Assembly (NCBI RefSeq): GCF_002368415.1
Contig: NZ_AP018290.1
Coordinates: 10,829,121 to 10,893,120 of the forward strand
DNA from: Calothrix sp. NIES-4105
GTDB lineage: Bacteria > Cyanobacteriota > Cyanobacteriia > Cyanobacteriales > Nostocaceae
Reading direction: 5' to 3'
DNA length: 64,000 nucleotides
The notes under the pieces are model-generated. The model saw nothing but the letters and a program-made list of their open reading frames with translations. It did not search any database and was not told the origin of the DNA. The translations under genes and the position numbers were made by a program. Shown here piece by piece: positions 37,518 through 47,014 of this stretch. Position 1 is the first letter of the stretch. Each line of letters starts with the position of its first letter.

Positions 37518-38384
37518 TTAGTCAAATATCCTTGGTAAATTAAGTTGTGAACGTCTACGCCAATATATAAATATAGCTTGAAGCTTACCAAGAGCAATAT
37601 CAGGTTTGAACAAAGCAAAAATGATTATAGAACTTATAAGTCTAACCAACCGTAAGCTAAAAATAAGTTTATTGGTATATTGCTCAAGAGTTATTAGGTA
37701 ACTATAAGTACTGTGGAGTATTTTTGTTTTTAAATGACGATTTGTAATCGAAGAAGGTTGATGAATTACAGAGAAGGATTTTGTAATAGCAACCTTATAA
37801 CCTTTTTGAAGGTAGCGTTGACAAAAATCAAAATCTTCATAATAAAGAAAATATTTGGGGTCAAATAGTGGACATTCAGTAAAATTACGAAAATTTATTA
37901 TTATACTACAACCAGAAACCCAGTCACACTCCATATAATCAGCATTTGAAGCAGTTACTAAATCAACATTAAAGATTTTTCCTGTTGATTTAGAAAATCT
38001 TCCACCAGCAAACCAAATCTCATTACTAGGAGTACAAATAATTGTTCCTAGTATAGAAATTTCGGGGTGTACCCTAAAAAATGAATCAAGTTTAAAGTTG
38101 GATTCAATAAAATATGCATCAGGATTAATAATCCACACTAGTGCATTTGTATCTTGAGCGTAAACCCATTTTAAACCTAAATTGCAAGCACTACCGAAAC
38201 CGAGATTACATCCAGCGTCAACTATCAAGATATTTTCGCTTGTCAACTTCTCTATAGTTTGGTCATCAGGAGAGTTATTAATAATAATAAGTTTGTACTG
38301 AAAATCTTTTGCATTAGGTAGTGAATTGATTAACTGAGAAATAAGCGCAGTCGAATAATAATTAACAGTTATAAAATAAATCAC
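37518..38384 (-). CDS. Glycosyltransferase family 2 (rhamnosyltransferase-like)
   Basis: A 288-aa GT-A enzyme opening ITVNYYSTALISQLINSL, with the I-I-I-N-N-S-P-D-D nucleotide-binding strand, N-L-G-F-G-S-A-C-N-L-G (near 60) and the W-I-I-N-P-D-A metal site (near 85). The acceptor-side segment is F-L-Y-Y-E-D-F-D-F-C-Q-R. A hydrophobic C-terminal stretch (about 245-262) may anchor it. It is the first gene of a two-gene unit with the GT4. Confidence 0.9.
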   Translation of the reverse strand: MIYFITVNYYSTALISQLINSLPNAKDFQYKLIIINNSPDDQTIEKLTSENILIVDAGCNLGFGSACNLGLKWVYAQDTNALVWIINPDAYFIESNFKLDSFFRVHPEISILGTIICTPSNEIWFAGGRFSKSTGKIFNVDLVTASNADYMECDWVSGCSIIINFRNFTECPLFDPKYFLYYEDFDFCQRYLQKGYKVAITKSFSVIHQPSSITNRHLKTKILHSTYSYLITLEQYTNKLIFSLRLVRLISSIIIFALFKPDIALGKLQAIFIYWRRRSQLNLPRIFD

Positions 38385-38974
38385 GTTGGCTCATGCATGA
38401 CGGGTGTCAAAATTATTATTGCCTTAATACCCATTGTTGTAACATCGCTATCAAACTTTGTCGTCAGTGTCGTCGGTAAGTGGGTAGTATAGCCGATATT
38501 TTGGCACAAGCGAGGACAAAATAGGAAAGACGAGTTGGTGGTGTAGGATATTCGTCCATTGTAATCGAAAGTCAAAAAACTGAAGGTTAAAATAATAACA
38601 TATTTAGGTATTAATGACTTAATTGCTAAGAAAATTTAAAATTTCAAATAATTTTTATAACCCGTAGAACTACTGGCACATCAGCATTGTACTAATTATA
38701 CTGCTAGTTTTATACAACATTGATTTATTTTCTACTGATAAAGTAAATTGTTTTCGTAACATAACGCAATAATTTACTCATTTTTATAGCCATATTTATG
38801 AGAATTTTATGTCTTGGGAACAATTTATGCTCATCTATCTTTAGGTAGATAAGCTACAAGCTGTAGGCAACAAAGATTTCACGGTGACGTATTTATGTTA
38901 AGTAACCTTTACATAGCGATATGTATTTATTTTGATATAATTTCTACGTGTGTTCCCAGTTAAGCGTTTTTAAA
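38385..38974. other. Intergenic region before the CAP-domain gene
   Basis: About 590 AT-rich bases between divergent genes. An open frame on the minus strand (38381-38575) does not look like a protein. An imperfect hairpin (GATAAGCTACAAGCTGTAGGC) is near 38849. Otherwise I see nothing. Confidence 0.45.
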
Positions 38975-40195
38975 ATGTCCGTAAATTTATTTGACGTAAA
39001 CTATTATCGTAGTGTCAATGCGAACCAACGTGGTTTGAGTGACGCAGAAGCGACATCGAATTTTTTCTCAACCGGCTTAAACCAAGGGTTAAAATTTTCA
39101 CCCTTAGTAGACTTGCCTTTCTACCGCTCCAGTAATCCTGAACTAGCAGGCTTAACGAATCAACAGCTTTTTGACAAATTATCTAATACAGGAATTGCAG
39201 AAGGTCAGAAATTCTCGCGAGTTTTTGACCTCAAATTTTATAAAGATAATAATGCTGATTTAGCAAACTTGAATAACGAACAGCTGTTTAATCATTATAT
39301 ATCTACAGGTCTGCGTGAAGGTAGGAACGCAAGTTCATACATCACGAGTGATGAGGTGTCTGATAGATTCAAGTCTGCTAGTCCGATTAATCTTGGCTCG
39401 ACTCCGATTACCTTCCGGGAATCAGTCGGAGACAATGACAAGGGTGACATGTATAGATTGCAGTTAGACTTACCAAGTACTAATCTAGACCTTGTTCTAA
39501 ATGGATTGAGTGCGAATGCGAATTTAGAGTTACTTGACCGCAAAGGAAATATTCTAAGTAGTTCTACAAATGTTGGAAACAGCAGTGAATCGATTGATTA
39601 CAGCTTAAATAGCGGTATGTACTACATTCGGGTATATCAACCAGTAAACGGTCAAAACACCAACTATAACCTAACTGTGTCAAGTAAACTGCTATCTAAT
39701 GAAACCAGCATTCCTCAAACGAGCGCGTCTACTCCACTACCTGCTACGCCTATAGCTACAACTCCTGCTCTTCCAGTGGTAACGAATCCTTTTCTTGATG
39801 AAGTATTGAAGTTAGTGAATATACAGCGAGCGAATGCTAATCAAGGATTGCAGCCACTCGTGTTGAATGACAAATTGAATCAAGTTGCGTACAGTCATAG
39901 TCAGGAAATGGCTTTGAGCGACTACTTCAGCCATTCCGGAGTGAACAAGTCCAGTCCACAAGACCGTGCGGCAAGAGCGGGTTATCAATACCGATACTTT
40001 GGTGAAAACATAGCTGCAGGTTACGTTACACCTCAAGAAGTTGTTGATGCTTGGATGACTAGTGCAGGTCATCGTGCCAATATATTGAATCCAAATTACA
40101 AAGAAATGGGAGTTGGCTATTACTATCTGGAAAGTGATACAGGTAGTATCAACTACAACTATTACTGGACACAGGATTTTGGCACTTTAGCATAA
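38975..40195 (+). CDS. CAP-domain surface protein with N-terminal F-D-x-x-F-Y repeats
   Basis: From ATG 38975 the product is 406 aa. Residues 1-125 hold three copies of a roughly 37-residue repeat of the type L-F-D-x-x-Y-Y-R-S-x-N-A-x-L ... F-x-x-x-G-L-x-x-G. Next is a PPC-like beta domain (about 140-240; YRLQLDLPSTNLDLVLNGLSA ... GMYYIRVYQPV), a Pro/Thr linker (about 245-270) and a CAP/SCP domain (about 275-405) with SHSQEMALSDYFSH, GENIAAGY and GHRANILNP. No classical signal peptide is seen, although these repeats are common in secreted cyanobacterial proteins. The role is probably extracellular; CAP proteins of bacteria are mostly uncharacterised. Confidence 0.88.
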   Translation: MSVNLFDVNYYRSVNANQRGLSDAEATSNFFSTGLNQGLKFSPLVDLPFYRSSNPELAGLTNQQLFDKLSNTGIAEGQKFSRVFDLKFYKDNNADLANLNNEQLFNHYISTGLREGRNASSYITSDEVSDRFKSASPINLGSTPITFRESVGDNDKGDMYRLQLDLPSTNLDLVLNGLSANANLELLDRKGNILSSSTNVGNSSESIDYSLNSGMYYIRVYQPVNGQNTNYNLTVSSKLLSNETSIPQTSASTPLPATPIATTPALPVVTNPFLDEVLKLVNIQRANANQGLQPLVLNDKLNQVAYSHSQEMALSDYFSHSGVNKSSPQDRAARAGYQYRYFGENIAAGYVTPQEVVDAWMTSAGHRANILNPNYKEMGVGYYYLESDTGSINYNYYWTQDFGTLA

Positions 40196-40208
40196 AGGAA
40201 AACGCATA

Positions 40209-40241
40209 AAGGGGAAGGTTTTATTTTTACCTTTACCCCTT
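40209..40241. terminator. Likely bidirectional terminator
   Basis: AAGGGGAAGGT, a T-rich loop (TTTATTTTT) and ACCTTTACCCCTT form a hairpin with one bulge between the convergent CAP and PsiE genes. The T-rich and A-rich flanks fit intrinsic termination in both directions. Confidence 0.6.
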
Positions 40242-40692
40242 AGTTTACATGTGGTGGAATCATTGACTCTAAAAGCTTTGACATCCACGGCAGTATTACA
40301 AAAAGGGCGCCTAAAACAACGAGAAATATAGAAATACCTAAGAGTTGTTCACTTTTAACCTCAAGAACACCTTCTAATATCACTTCTCGTAAAGATGAAA
40401 CGATAGAAATTTCAACTGCGGCGCCAACAGAAATGCGACGTTCTTGTAAATAATCGACAAGCAACCGAAACAGTTCTACTAAAATTAAAATAAATAAAAT
40501 ATCTGATGTAACTAACCGGACTTCAAGAGGTCGAAAAAAGTTGAAAAACAAATCAACTAATCGTAACACCATCACACAAAATAAACTTATACATAGCGAA
40601 ACAATAATAATATCTTGAAATACTTCCAAATTGCGAACTATTTGTTCGCGTTGGAACCATTTGCTCAATTTTCCTTTGAGGTTTAGTTGCAT
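40240..40692 (-). CDS. PsiE-family membrane protein
   Basis: A 150-aa protein with four hydrophobic segments (about residues 25-50, 62-82, 90-105 and 118-138) and the motif I-L-V-E-L-F-R-L-L-V-D-Y-L-Q-E-R-R-I-S-V near 70-90. This fits the phosphate-starvation-inducible PsiE family, whose biochemical role is unknown. No Pho box was identified upstream. Confidence 0.82.
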   Translation of the reverse strand: MQLNLKGKLSKWFQREQIVRNLEVFQDIIIVSLCISLFCVMVLRLVDLFFNFFRPLEVRLVTSDILFILILVELFRLLVDYLQERRISVGAAVEISIVSSLREVILEGVLEVKSEQLLGISIFLVVLGALFVILPWMSKLLESMIPPHVN

Positions 40693-40887
40693 AGTATCTC
40701 AAGCAACAGAATTAATTTTCAACTCCATCATAAAGAATTCATATAATACAAAAAGTTAGTAGCATACATTCAGAGTGCATCCGCTTGTAATTGCTGCTAT
40801 TCACCTATTATTAGGTAAAACACCTGGGTCAATTAGGTGCCGTAACTCCTCCTAGTAGTCTGTGTCATAAGTTAAGTTGCGCGTGTT

Positions 40888-40922
40888 AAGATTCCCGACT
40901 TCTTGAAGAAGTCGGGAATCTT
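40888..40922. repeat. AAGATTCCCGACTTC hairpin repeat
   Basis: A perfect 15-bp inverted repeat with a 5-base loop (TTGAA) in the gap between the divergent psiE-like and VOC genes. This GATTCCCGACTTC motif is a familiar dispersed hairpin in cyanobacteria. The rest of the 335-base gap holds no visible gene. Confidence 0.92.
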
Positions 40923-41027
40923 AAACACCCAGAATTACACACACTAGTAGTCAATACAGCATATTCACAGAGAATATTGTACAATTTTGCTTTATAGTTA
41001 CAAATAGTTACACGTGCGTAATTAATT

Positions 41028-41519
41028 ATGAAAGATTTTCAAATACAGGGAATTAATCACATCGCGTTGGTGTGTAAAGACATGGCACGGACAGTAGATT
41101 TTTATACCCAGACACTTGGTTTAAATTTAACTAAGAAAATAATATTGCCTGATGGTGGACAACATTTCTTTTTTGATATTGGTAACGGAGATGCTTTGGC
41201 ATTTTTTTGGTTTCCACAAGCACCAGAAGCATCACCAGGTATTGCTTCAGTTAGACCAGATGCATTTCAGACTGGTAATATTTTAACTGCTCACGCTTCG
41301 TTAAATCACCTAGCCTTCAACGTTTCTGCAGAAAAGTTAGAAGAATATCGGGAAAAACTTGTCGCGAAAGGAGTGCAAGTTACACCGATTTTACATCATG
41401 CTGATGTCCCTTCTGGGTATGTTGCAGAACGGGATGAAAGTACATTTATTTCGTCATTCTATTTCTTCGACCCAGATGGGATATTATTAGAATTTGCTGC
41501 CCATGTAGGCACAAGCTGA
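41028..41519 (+). CDS. VOC (glyoxalase/dioxygenase fold) protein
   Basis: A 163-aa two-module VOC protein. It opens I-N-H-I-A-L-V-C-K-D-M-A-R-T-V-D-F-Y-T-Q-T-L-G-L, with a second half L-N-H-L-A-F-N-V and a closing F-F-D-P-D-G-I-L-L-E-F. His11, His89 and Glu near 156 would form the metal site. The superfamily includes glyoxalase I, ring-cleaving dioxygenases and resistance proteins; this sequence alone does not say which. Paired palindromes follow the gene. Confidence 0.88.
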   Translation: MKDFQIQGINHIALVCKDMARTVDFYTQTLGLNLTKKIILPDGGQHFFFDIGNGDALAFFWFPQAPEASPGIASVRPDAFQTGNILTAHASLNHLAFNVSAEKLEEYREKLVAKGVQVTPILHHADVPSGYVAERDESTFISSFYFFDPDGILLEFAAHVGTS

Positions 41520-41550
41520 CGCTGTAGAAAAGTGAGTGCTATCGATAAGA

Positions 41551-41570
41551 ATGTGAACCACGGTTCACAT
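41551..41570. promoter_or_regulatory. Palindrome ATGTGAACC-AC-GGTTCACAT, site 1
   Basis: A 20-bp near-perfect palindrome in the gap between the VOC and DUF2079 genes. The exact reverse complement recurs 148 bases away. It looks like a pair of operators for a dimeric regulator, or a small repeat element. Confidence 0.6.
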
Positions 41571-41698
41571 TTATGTATATTTAGCAGTTATTTGTTAAAT
41601 TAGGCACTTTCACGAGCGCACGTAAACCAATCGGCAATTAAAAAGTAATCTTACCCAATGATGGCAATATTCACTTAGCAAATCTGGCGCCTCCAAAA

Positions 41699-41718
41699 AT
41701 GTGAACCGTGGTTCACAT
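41699..41718. promoter_or_regulatory. Palindrome ATGTGAACC-GT-GGTTCACAT, site 2
   Basis: The exact inverse of site 1, about 90 bases upstream of the DUF2079 start. The 148-bp spacing (about 14 helical turns) would permit looping between the two sites. The 41520-41797 gap has no gene. Confidence 0.6.
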
Positions 41719-41806
41719 TTGTTAAAAACATTGGTGTTCCTAAGATAGTTATCTCGCTATACGTTTTAAGATTTATGTAAGTTCTTAGATAAACTCAGTG
41801 GTGCTA

Positions 41807-43402
41807 ATGTTATATAGATTACAAAATAAATCTGGTTTGCGTTTAGCCTGTTGTGCAGCATTAACATTTTTTATAATTTGTTTGATATTAAACTTACACC
41901 GCTACTGGAGTTTTTACGCTTCGTTTGACCAAGGATTATTTAATCAATTATTTTGGAACAGCATCCACGGTAATTTATTTGAAAGTTCATTATCATCCAG
42001 TCTTTCAAGTAACGTTGTTCACGCACAGCAAGCACCTGAAGTATTTTATCGTCATCTAGGACAACATTTTAATCCAATTTTTTTATTATGGATGCCAATC
42101 TATGCAGTATTTCCTTACAATGAAACCTTAATTATTTTACAAGTTTTATTTGTAACACTTGCTGGTTTAGTGTTGTATGCTCTCGCGCGGCATTATTTAC
42201 AGCCAATGCTCGCAGCAATGATCACAATAAGTTTTTACTGTACGGCAACTGTTAATGCTCCTACCTTAGCTAACTTCCATGATATCAGCGTGGCGCCGTT
42301 ATTATTGTTTGCTGTACTATTCGCGATGGAAAAGCAGAAATGGTGGTTATTTTTCCTATCTGCCATTTTACTACTCGCTGTTCGCCAGGATGTCGGCATA
42401 TCTTTATTTGGTATTGGTTTGTACATGCTTTGCAGTAGACGCTTTCCCCGTATGGGTATATTAGTATGTCTCCTTAGCTTCGGTTATATACTGTTAGTTA
42501 CCCAATTTATTATGCCGCAATTTTCCGCCGATGTTGGTCGAAGGATGATAATGGAAAGATTTGGGCAGTTTGCGACTTCGGGGGAAGCATCTACACTCTC
42601 ATTAATTTGGAATATTTTAACTAACCCAATACGATTACTAGAAGAACTTTTTCGTAGCTTTCCGAGTAAAATGGGCTATATAGCTGTCCATAGTTTAGCT
42701 TTAGGCTTAGTACCAATTCTATCAAGTACAACTTGGACAAGCGCAAGCTTTCCTCTACTTTACTTATTTTTGCAGCGCGCGCGCAATGCTTTAACAATTT
42801 CGATTCGTTACGCGATGCCAGTTGTACCAGGTATATTCTATGGGGCAATTATTTGGTGGTCAACAAGGCAATATTTATATAAACAACCTAAAATTCGCCG
42901 TTTTTGGAGAATTTGCATTATTTTGTCGTTATTAGTATCAATTTTCAGCAATCAGAATAGCGTCTTTTATTTCTTAATACCAGATTCAATTAACCCATTA
43001 GTATACACTTCTATCCCAGAACAATGGAATCACATTCATCAATTCCAACCTTTACTTAAGCAAATACCAGCAACTGCTAGTGTATCTACTACTACAGAAC
43101 TTATCCCTCAACTTTCCAACCGTCGAGAAATAGTGCGTTTACCAGAAATAGAATTAATTAACGACGCACGGCAAACGGTTAAAGTCGAATATATCATTGC
43201 TGACGTTTGGCGGCGCCATAAATATCAAGTAGCATTAAAAGGCAAACGCCAAGCATTACAAGATTTTTTTAAATTAATTGATGATCTTACCAATAATCAA
43301 CAATATGGAATTATCGGTTTTGCCGACGGAGTAATTTTACTTCAACTATCTACTCCCTCTAATCCACAAGCAATAAAAGATTGGTTAAGTTTTCGCGGCT
43401 GA
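41807..43402 (+). CDS. DUF2079 polytopic membrane protein
   Basis: A 531-aa protein from ATG 41807; two GTG codons directly upstream are also in frame. There are about ten hydrophobic helices in the first 380 residues. The first loop has F-D-Q-G-L-F-N-Q-L-F-W-N-S and Y-R-H-L-G-Q-H-F-N-P, hallmarks of the DUF2079 family. The C-terminal 130 residues are soluble (T-T-E-L-I-P-Q-L-S-N-R). The layout resembles GT-C lipid-linked sugar transferases, so an envelope glycosylation role is possible but unproven. Confidence 0.85.
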   Translation: MLYRLQNKSGLRLACCAALTFFIICLILNLHRYWSFYASFDQGLFNQLFWNSIHGNLFESSLSSSLSSNVVHAQQAPEVFYRHLGQHFNPIFLLWMPIYAVFPYNETLIILQVLFVTLAGLVLYALARHYLQPMLAAMITISFYCTATVNAPTLANFHDISVAPLLLFAVLFAMEKQKWWLFFLSAILLLAVRQDVGISLFGIGLYMLCSRRFPRMGILVCLLSFGYILLVTQFIMPQFSADVGRRMIMERFGQFATSGEASTLSLIWNILTNPIRLLEELFRSFPSKMGYIAVHSLALGLVPILSSTTWTSASFPLLYLFLQRARNALTISIRYAMPVVPGIFYGAIIWWSTRQYLYKQPKIRRFWRICIILSLLVSIFSNQNSVFYFLIPDSINPLVYTSIPEQWNHIHQFQPLLKQIPATASVSTTTELIPQLSNRREIVRLPEIELINDARQTVKVEYIIADVWRRHKYQVALKGKRQALQDFFKLIDDLTNNQQYGIIGFADGVILLQLSTPSNPQAIKDWLSFRG

Positions 43403-43444
43403 ATGTTGCTCCCAGCATCCTGCCTATGCTAGGTACATTTGTAT

Positions 43445-43461
43445 GGTGGGCAATGCCCACC
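43445..43461. terminator. GGTGGGCAATGCCCACC hairpin
   Basis: A perfect hairpin in the short gap between the convergent DUF2079 gene and the petN unit. It may end both transcripts, though the T run after it is weak. It is also a commonly dispersed cyanobacterial motif. Confidence 0.55.
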
Positions 43462-43488
43462 TTACCATTTTGGTTAATACGCGCGCTT

Positions 43489-43653
43489 TTATTTTCGTTT
43501 GGGAGCAACAGAACGTCGCACTTCACGGTTTTCTTTTTCAAAGCGGCGCCGATCACGCCAGTCGGCTAAAGTTAGATAGGCGACACCACCAGTAACTGCC
43601 AAAAGCAGTACTATGGCTGTTATTGCCAAAACGTTGAGGAATTGACTTTCCAC
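43489..43653 (-). CDS. Small single-helix membrane protein downstream of petN
   Basis: A 54-aa protein starting at GTG 43653, with AGGAGA just before it and only 7 bases between it and the petN stop codon. One hydrophobic helix (about residues 6-29; VLAITAIVLLLAVTGGVAYLTL) is followed by a very basic, polar tail (DWRDRRRFEKENREVRRSV). It is evidently co-transcribed with petN. The family is unrecognised; a thylakoid-membrane accessory role is an inference from the operon. Confidence 0.8.
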   Translation of the reverse strand: MESQFLNVLAITAIVLLLAVTGGVAYLTLADWRDRRRFEKENREVRRSVAPKRK

Positions 43654-43660
43654 AGTTCTC

Positions 43661-43750
43661 CTACAATCCGTTGCGACCCCAGACTACCATTGCAATAGAC
43701 CAAGTAAAAACAACCAAAAGTGAAACCCAACCTAATGTCAAGATAGCCAT
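43661..43750 (-). CDS. petN: Cytochrome b6f complex subunit PetN
   Basis: A 29-aa reading frame ([20 protein letters not shown], then MVVWGRNGL) that is essentially identical to the cyanobacterial and plastid PetN consensus. PetN is a single-helix subunit needed for assembly and stability of the cytochrome b6f complex in the thylakoid membrane. It lies upstream of a 54-aa membrane-protein gene on the same strand. Confidence 0.97.
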   Translation of the reverse strand: MAILTLGWVSLLVVFTWSIAMVVWGRNGL

Positions 43751-43876
43751 AGTGATTCTTTTAAATTTATTTACAACACAATCTTAACATTTATCATGCT
43801 TTACAAGGCTTCGCATAGCTTATAGTTATGCTGTTATCTTCTTTAATCGTTTTTTAATGCGGGTGCTAAAGTCACT

Positions 43877-43933
43877 CTACCTCAAATAAAATACGTGGCA
43901 GTCTCGACCCGAAAGAACACGTAATTTACCCAA
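43877..43933 (-). pseudogene. hicA remnant
   Basis: A TTG codon overlapping the end of hicB opens a frame reading M-G-K-L-R-V-L-S-G-R-D-C and then H-V-F-Y-L-R-stop. The first 12 residues are the canonical HicA N-terminus, the start of its double-stranded-RNA-binding-like fold. The rest of the roughly 70-residue toxin, including its catalytic histidine, is absent. The toxin has therefore been truncated while the antitoxin survives. Confidence 0.7.
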
Positions 43934-44153
43934 TGCTCACCTCAAGACGTGTAACAAAAACTTCTGTGTGCAATCTTTCGTCAATTTCTGAACTTGGTGC
44001 AACTTCAAAAAATAATTCTACTGCTTCTGCTAAATTATCCCGTGCTTCCTCTATGGTTTTGCCAAGGCTTGCAATATCTAGCTCAGGACATAATGCTACA
44101 TACCAATCATCTTCACGTTCGATAATTGCGGTTAGCTGTTTTTTCTGTTTCAT
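43926..44153 (-). CDS. hicB: HicB-family antitoxin (partner lost)
   Basis: A 75-aa protein with the HicB partial RNase-H-like fold: L-T-A-I-I-E-R-E-D-D-W-Y-V-A-L-C-P-E-L-D-I-A-S-L-G-K-T-I-E-E-A-R-D-N-L-A-E-A-V-E-L-F-F-E spans nearly the whole of it. There is no C-terminal DNA-binding domain. In a normal hicBA module the toxin follows with an overlap; here only an 18-codon remnant remains. It may be neutral or may still counter a related toxin elsewhere. Confidence 0.88.
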   Translation of the reverse strand: MKQKKQLTAIIEREDDWYVALCPELDIASLGKTIEEARDNLAEAVELFFEVAPSSEIDERLHTEVFVTRLEVSIG

Positions 44154-44186
44154 GGTTTGTTAATTTTCTCATGCTACATACAATTA

Positions 44187-44212
44187 TAGAGACTGTATAT
44201 ATACAGTCTCTA
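44187..44212. terminator. Perfect 26-bp palindrome TAGAGACTGTATA/TATACAGTCTCTA
   Basis: It lies between the end of clpB and the start of hicB, both on the minus strand. It can form a long stem and may end the clpB transcript. It is related to the GTAGAGACG hairpin at 21517-21558. Confidence 0.6.
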
Positions 44213-44240
44213 CATTGAATCAATTTGTATTTGCGTGCTA

Positions 44241-46859
44241 TCAGGTTGTTAGTAGCTCGGCAGGTAGACGTTTGAATGCTAGACGTTCGTTTTCGATATC
44301 AACGAAGATGGTATCTCCATCGTTGAAATCTCCGCGTAGTATAGCTTTGGCGATTTGTGTTTCTAGCTCGCGTTGAATTGCGCGTTTTAATGGACGGGCA
44401 CCGAACACTGGGTCGTATCCGACTTCTGCCAAAAAGTCAAGTGCTGAATCGGAGAGTTTGAGCGACATTTTACGGTCTGCCAAGCGGTCGCGTAATCTTT
44501 CGACTTGCAATTGTACAATTTTGCGTAGTTCGCTCTTGTGCAGTGCGTGGAATATAATTTGTTCGTCAACGCGGTTTAAGAACTCTGGACGGAATGAGCT
44601 ACGCATTGCTTCCATTACTCGGTGACGCATTTCATCGTAACGGTTATCATCACCTGCAACATCGAGGATATACTGCGAACCAATATTACTGGTCATAATA
44701 ATAATGGTATTTTTGAAATCTACCGTATGACCTTGAGCATCGGTAACGCGACCATCGTCGAGTATTTGCAGGAAGATATTAAATACGTCTGGGTGTGCTT
44801 TTTCGATTTCGTCAAATAGCACTACTGCATATGGACGGCGCCGAATTGCTTCGCTTAATTGTCCACCTTCATCGTAACCAATGTATCCGGGAGGGGCGCC
44901 AATTAATCGAGAAACTGCGTGTTTCTCCATATATTCAGACATATCAATCCGTACTAGCGCTTCTTCGGTGTCGAACATGTACGCTGCTAAAGCTTTTGCT
45001 AACTCAGTTTTACCTACACCTGTAGGGCCAAGGAAAATAAAGCTAGCGATAGGACGGTTAGGGTCAGAAAGTCCCGCGCGTGAACGTTGTATTGCATCAG
45101 CAACAGCAGTGACAGCTTCGTTTTGTCCAACAACACGGTCATGCAACTCGTCTTCGAGATGTAAAAGCTTTTCTTTCTCAGATTCAACTAATTTGCTGAT
45201 GGGTATACCTGTCCACTTAGAAATTACTTCGGCAATATCCGCTTCGGTAACTTCCTCACGCAACAACGACTTACCACTACGCTGTGCTTGTGCGAGTTGA
45301 GATTCGGTTTCTTCTAAACGACGGTGCAAGTCGGTTAACTTACCATATTTTAATTCAGCCGCGCGGTTAAGGTCGTAATTACGCTCTGCTTGCTGAACTT
45401 CTAAATTTACCCGGTCGATTTCTTCTTTTACCGACTGGATTTTGGTAATAACGTCTTTTTCCGACTGCCATTGTGCGTTGAGAGTACTTTGCTCCTCTTT
45501 TAAATCAGCGAGTTCTTTCTCTAAACGTTCGAGACGCTCGCGCGAACCTAAATCGCTTTCTTTTTGCAGTGATAGCTTTTCCATCTCTAACTGCAAAATC
45601 TTCCGGTCAATTTCGTCGAGTTCTTCGGGTTTGGAAGTAATTTCCATTTTCAACCGCGCGGCAGCTTCGTCTACCAAGTCAATTGCTTTATCGGGTAGAA
45701 AACGGTCAGATATATATCTATTAGATAATGTTGCTGCTGCTACCAATGAAGTGTCAGAAATACGTACCCCGTGGTGTACTTCATAGCGTTCTTTCAAACC
45801 ACGCAAGATAGAGATAGTATCTTGAACACTAGGTTGATCTACGTACACTTGTTGGAAGCGACGCTCTAACGCTGCGTCTTTCTCTATATATTTACGGTAT
45901 TCATCTAAAGTTGTGGCGCCGATACAGCGTAACTCACCGCGCGCTAACATTGGTTTGAGCAAGTTGCCAGCATCCATTGCACCTTGAGTGGCACCTGCAC
46001 CAACAACGGTATGAATTTCATCAATAAATAGAACTATATTACCCTTAGAATCGGTAACTTCTTTTAATACAGCTTTGAGACGTTCTTCAAACTCACCTCG
46101 ATACTTAGCACCCGCAATTAAGGCGCCCATATCTAAAGCTATAAGCTGTCTATCTTTGAGCGACTGGGGAACATCACCTGCAACAATACGTTGTGCAAGT
46201 CCTTCTGCAATAGCAGTTTTACCTACACCAGGCTCACCAATTAGTACAGGATTATTCTTAGTACGACGTGAGAGAATCTGTATAGTGCGGCGAATCTCAT
46301 CATCACGTCCAATCACTGGGTCAAGTTTACCATCGCGCGCAGCCTCGGTAAGGTCACGCCCATATTTTTCCAGCGATTGATATTTACCTTCTGGATTTTG
46401 GTCGGTCACTTTTTGGCTTCCTCGAACTTGTTTAATAGTATTCTTTAGTTTGGCTTCATCCAAGCCGAATTCTTTAAATAAACCTTTGCCAAAGCGGTCA
46501 TCCTTGGCATAAGCAAGTAATAAATGTTCAATAGAAATAAATTCGTCCTGGAGTTCTTTGCGAAAACCATCAGCACGGTCAAGAAGCGTATCTAGGCTTC
46601 GTCCTAAGTATACAGAACTACTACTACCCGATACTTTCGGCTGACGCTGCACAAACTGCTCAGTTTTATCACGTAGCTTTTGTGTGTCAACACCGAGTTT
46701 AGTAAATATACTGTTCGCTAGTCCTTCCTGTTCCAACAGCGCTTTCATCAAGTGTTCGCTTTCAATTTGCTGCTGTTGGTTTTGCTTCGCTATATCAGGA
46801 GTATGGGCTATCGCTTCCCATGCTTTTTCGGTAAATTGGTTAGGGTTAGTTGGTTGCAT
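44241..46859 (-). CDS. clpB: ClpB disaggregase
   Basis: An 872-aa Hsp100 chaperone. The N-domain (residues 1-150) opens [33 protein letters not shown]. The first AAA module has G-E-P-G-V-G-K-T (near 205) and the [13 protein letters not shown]alker B. The long coiled-coil M-domain (about 410-530) and the second AAA module ([15 protein letters not shown] near 605; [16 protein letters not shown]) follow, then the C-terminal D2-small domain. It works with DnaK to rescue aggregated proteins after heat or other stress. No CIRCE element is visible upstream. Confidence 0.96.
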   Translation of the reverse strand: MQPTNPNQFTEKAWEAIAHTPDIAKQNQQQQIESEHLMKALLEQEGLANSIFTKLGVDTQKLRDKTEQFVQRQPKVSGSSSSVYLGRSLDTLLDRADGFRKELQDEFISIEHLLLAYAKDDRFGKGLFKEFGLDEAKLKNTIKQVRGSQKVTDQNPEGKYQSLEKYGRDLTEAARDGKLDPVIGRDDEIRRTIQILSRRTKNNPVLIGEPGVGKTAIAEGLAQRIVAGDVPQSLKDRQLIALDMGALIAGAKYRGEFEERLKAVLKEVTDSKGNIVLFIDEIHTVVGAGATQGAMDAGNLLKPMLARGELRCIGATTLDEYRKYIEKDAALERRFQQVYVDQPSVQDTISILRGLKERYEVHHGVRISDTSLVAAATLSNRYISDRFLPDKAIDLVDEAAARLKMEITSKPEELDEIDRKILQLEMEKLSLQKESDLGSRERLERLEKELADLKEEQSTLNAQWQSEKDVITKIQSVKEEIDRVNLEVQQAERNYDLNRAAELKYGKLTDLHRRLEETESQLAQAQRSGKSLLREEVTEADIAEVISKWTGIPISKLVESEKEKLLHLEDELHDRVVGQNEAVTAVADAIQRSRAGLSDPNRPIASFIFLGPTGVGKTELAKALAAYMFDTEEALVRIDMSEYMEKHAVSRLIGAPPGYIGYDEGGQLSEAIRRRPYAVVLFDEIEKAHPDVFNIFLQILDDGRVTDAQGHTVDFKNTIIIMTSNIGSQYILDVAGDDNRYDEMRHRVMEAMRSSFRPEFLNRVDEQIIFHALHKSELRKIVQLQVERLRDRLADRKMSLKLSDSALDFLAEVGYDPVFGARPLKRAIQRELETQIAKAILRGDFNDGDTIFVDIENERLAFKRLPAELLTT

Positions 46860-47014
46860 AGGCTTATAATGTGGTAGAAACGAACTTTTAGGCTTGGCGC
46901 CGAGATATAAGGAAATCTAAGATTTATTTTTCTACTACCGCCATTGTAAATATAAGTGTGCAACTAACTGGTTCGGTGTTCGCCCCTTCACATGGTGGTG
47001 TTACACTCCATCTC

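Noticed and set aside
38381..38575. 64-aa frame upstream of the GT2 gene
   Set aside because: Composition is unlike the neighbouring proteins, with no motif and no ribosome-binding site.
44241..46859. Several plus-strand frames opposite clpB
   Set aside because: All are shadows of the strongly conserved ClpB coding sequence.
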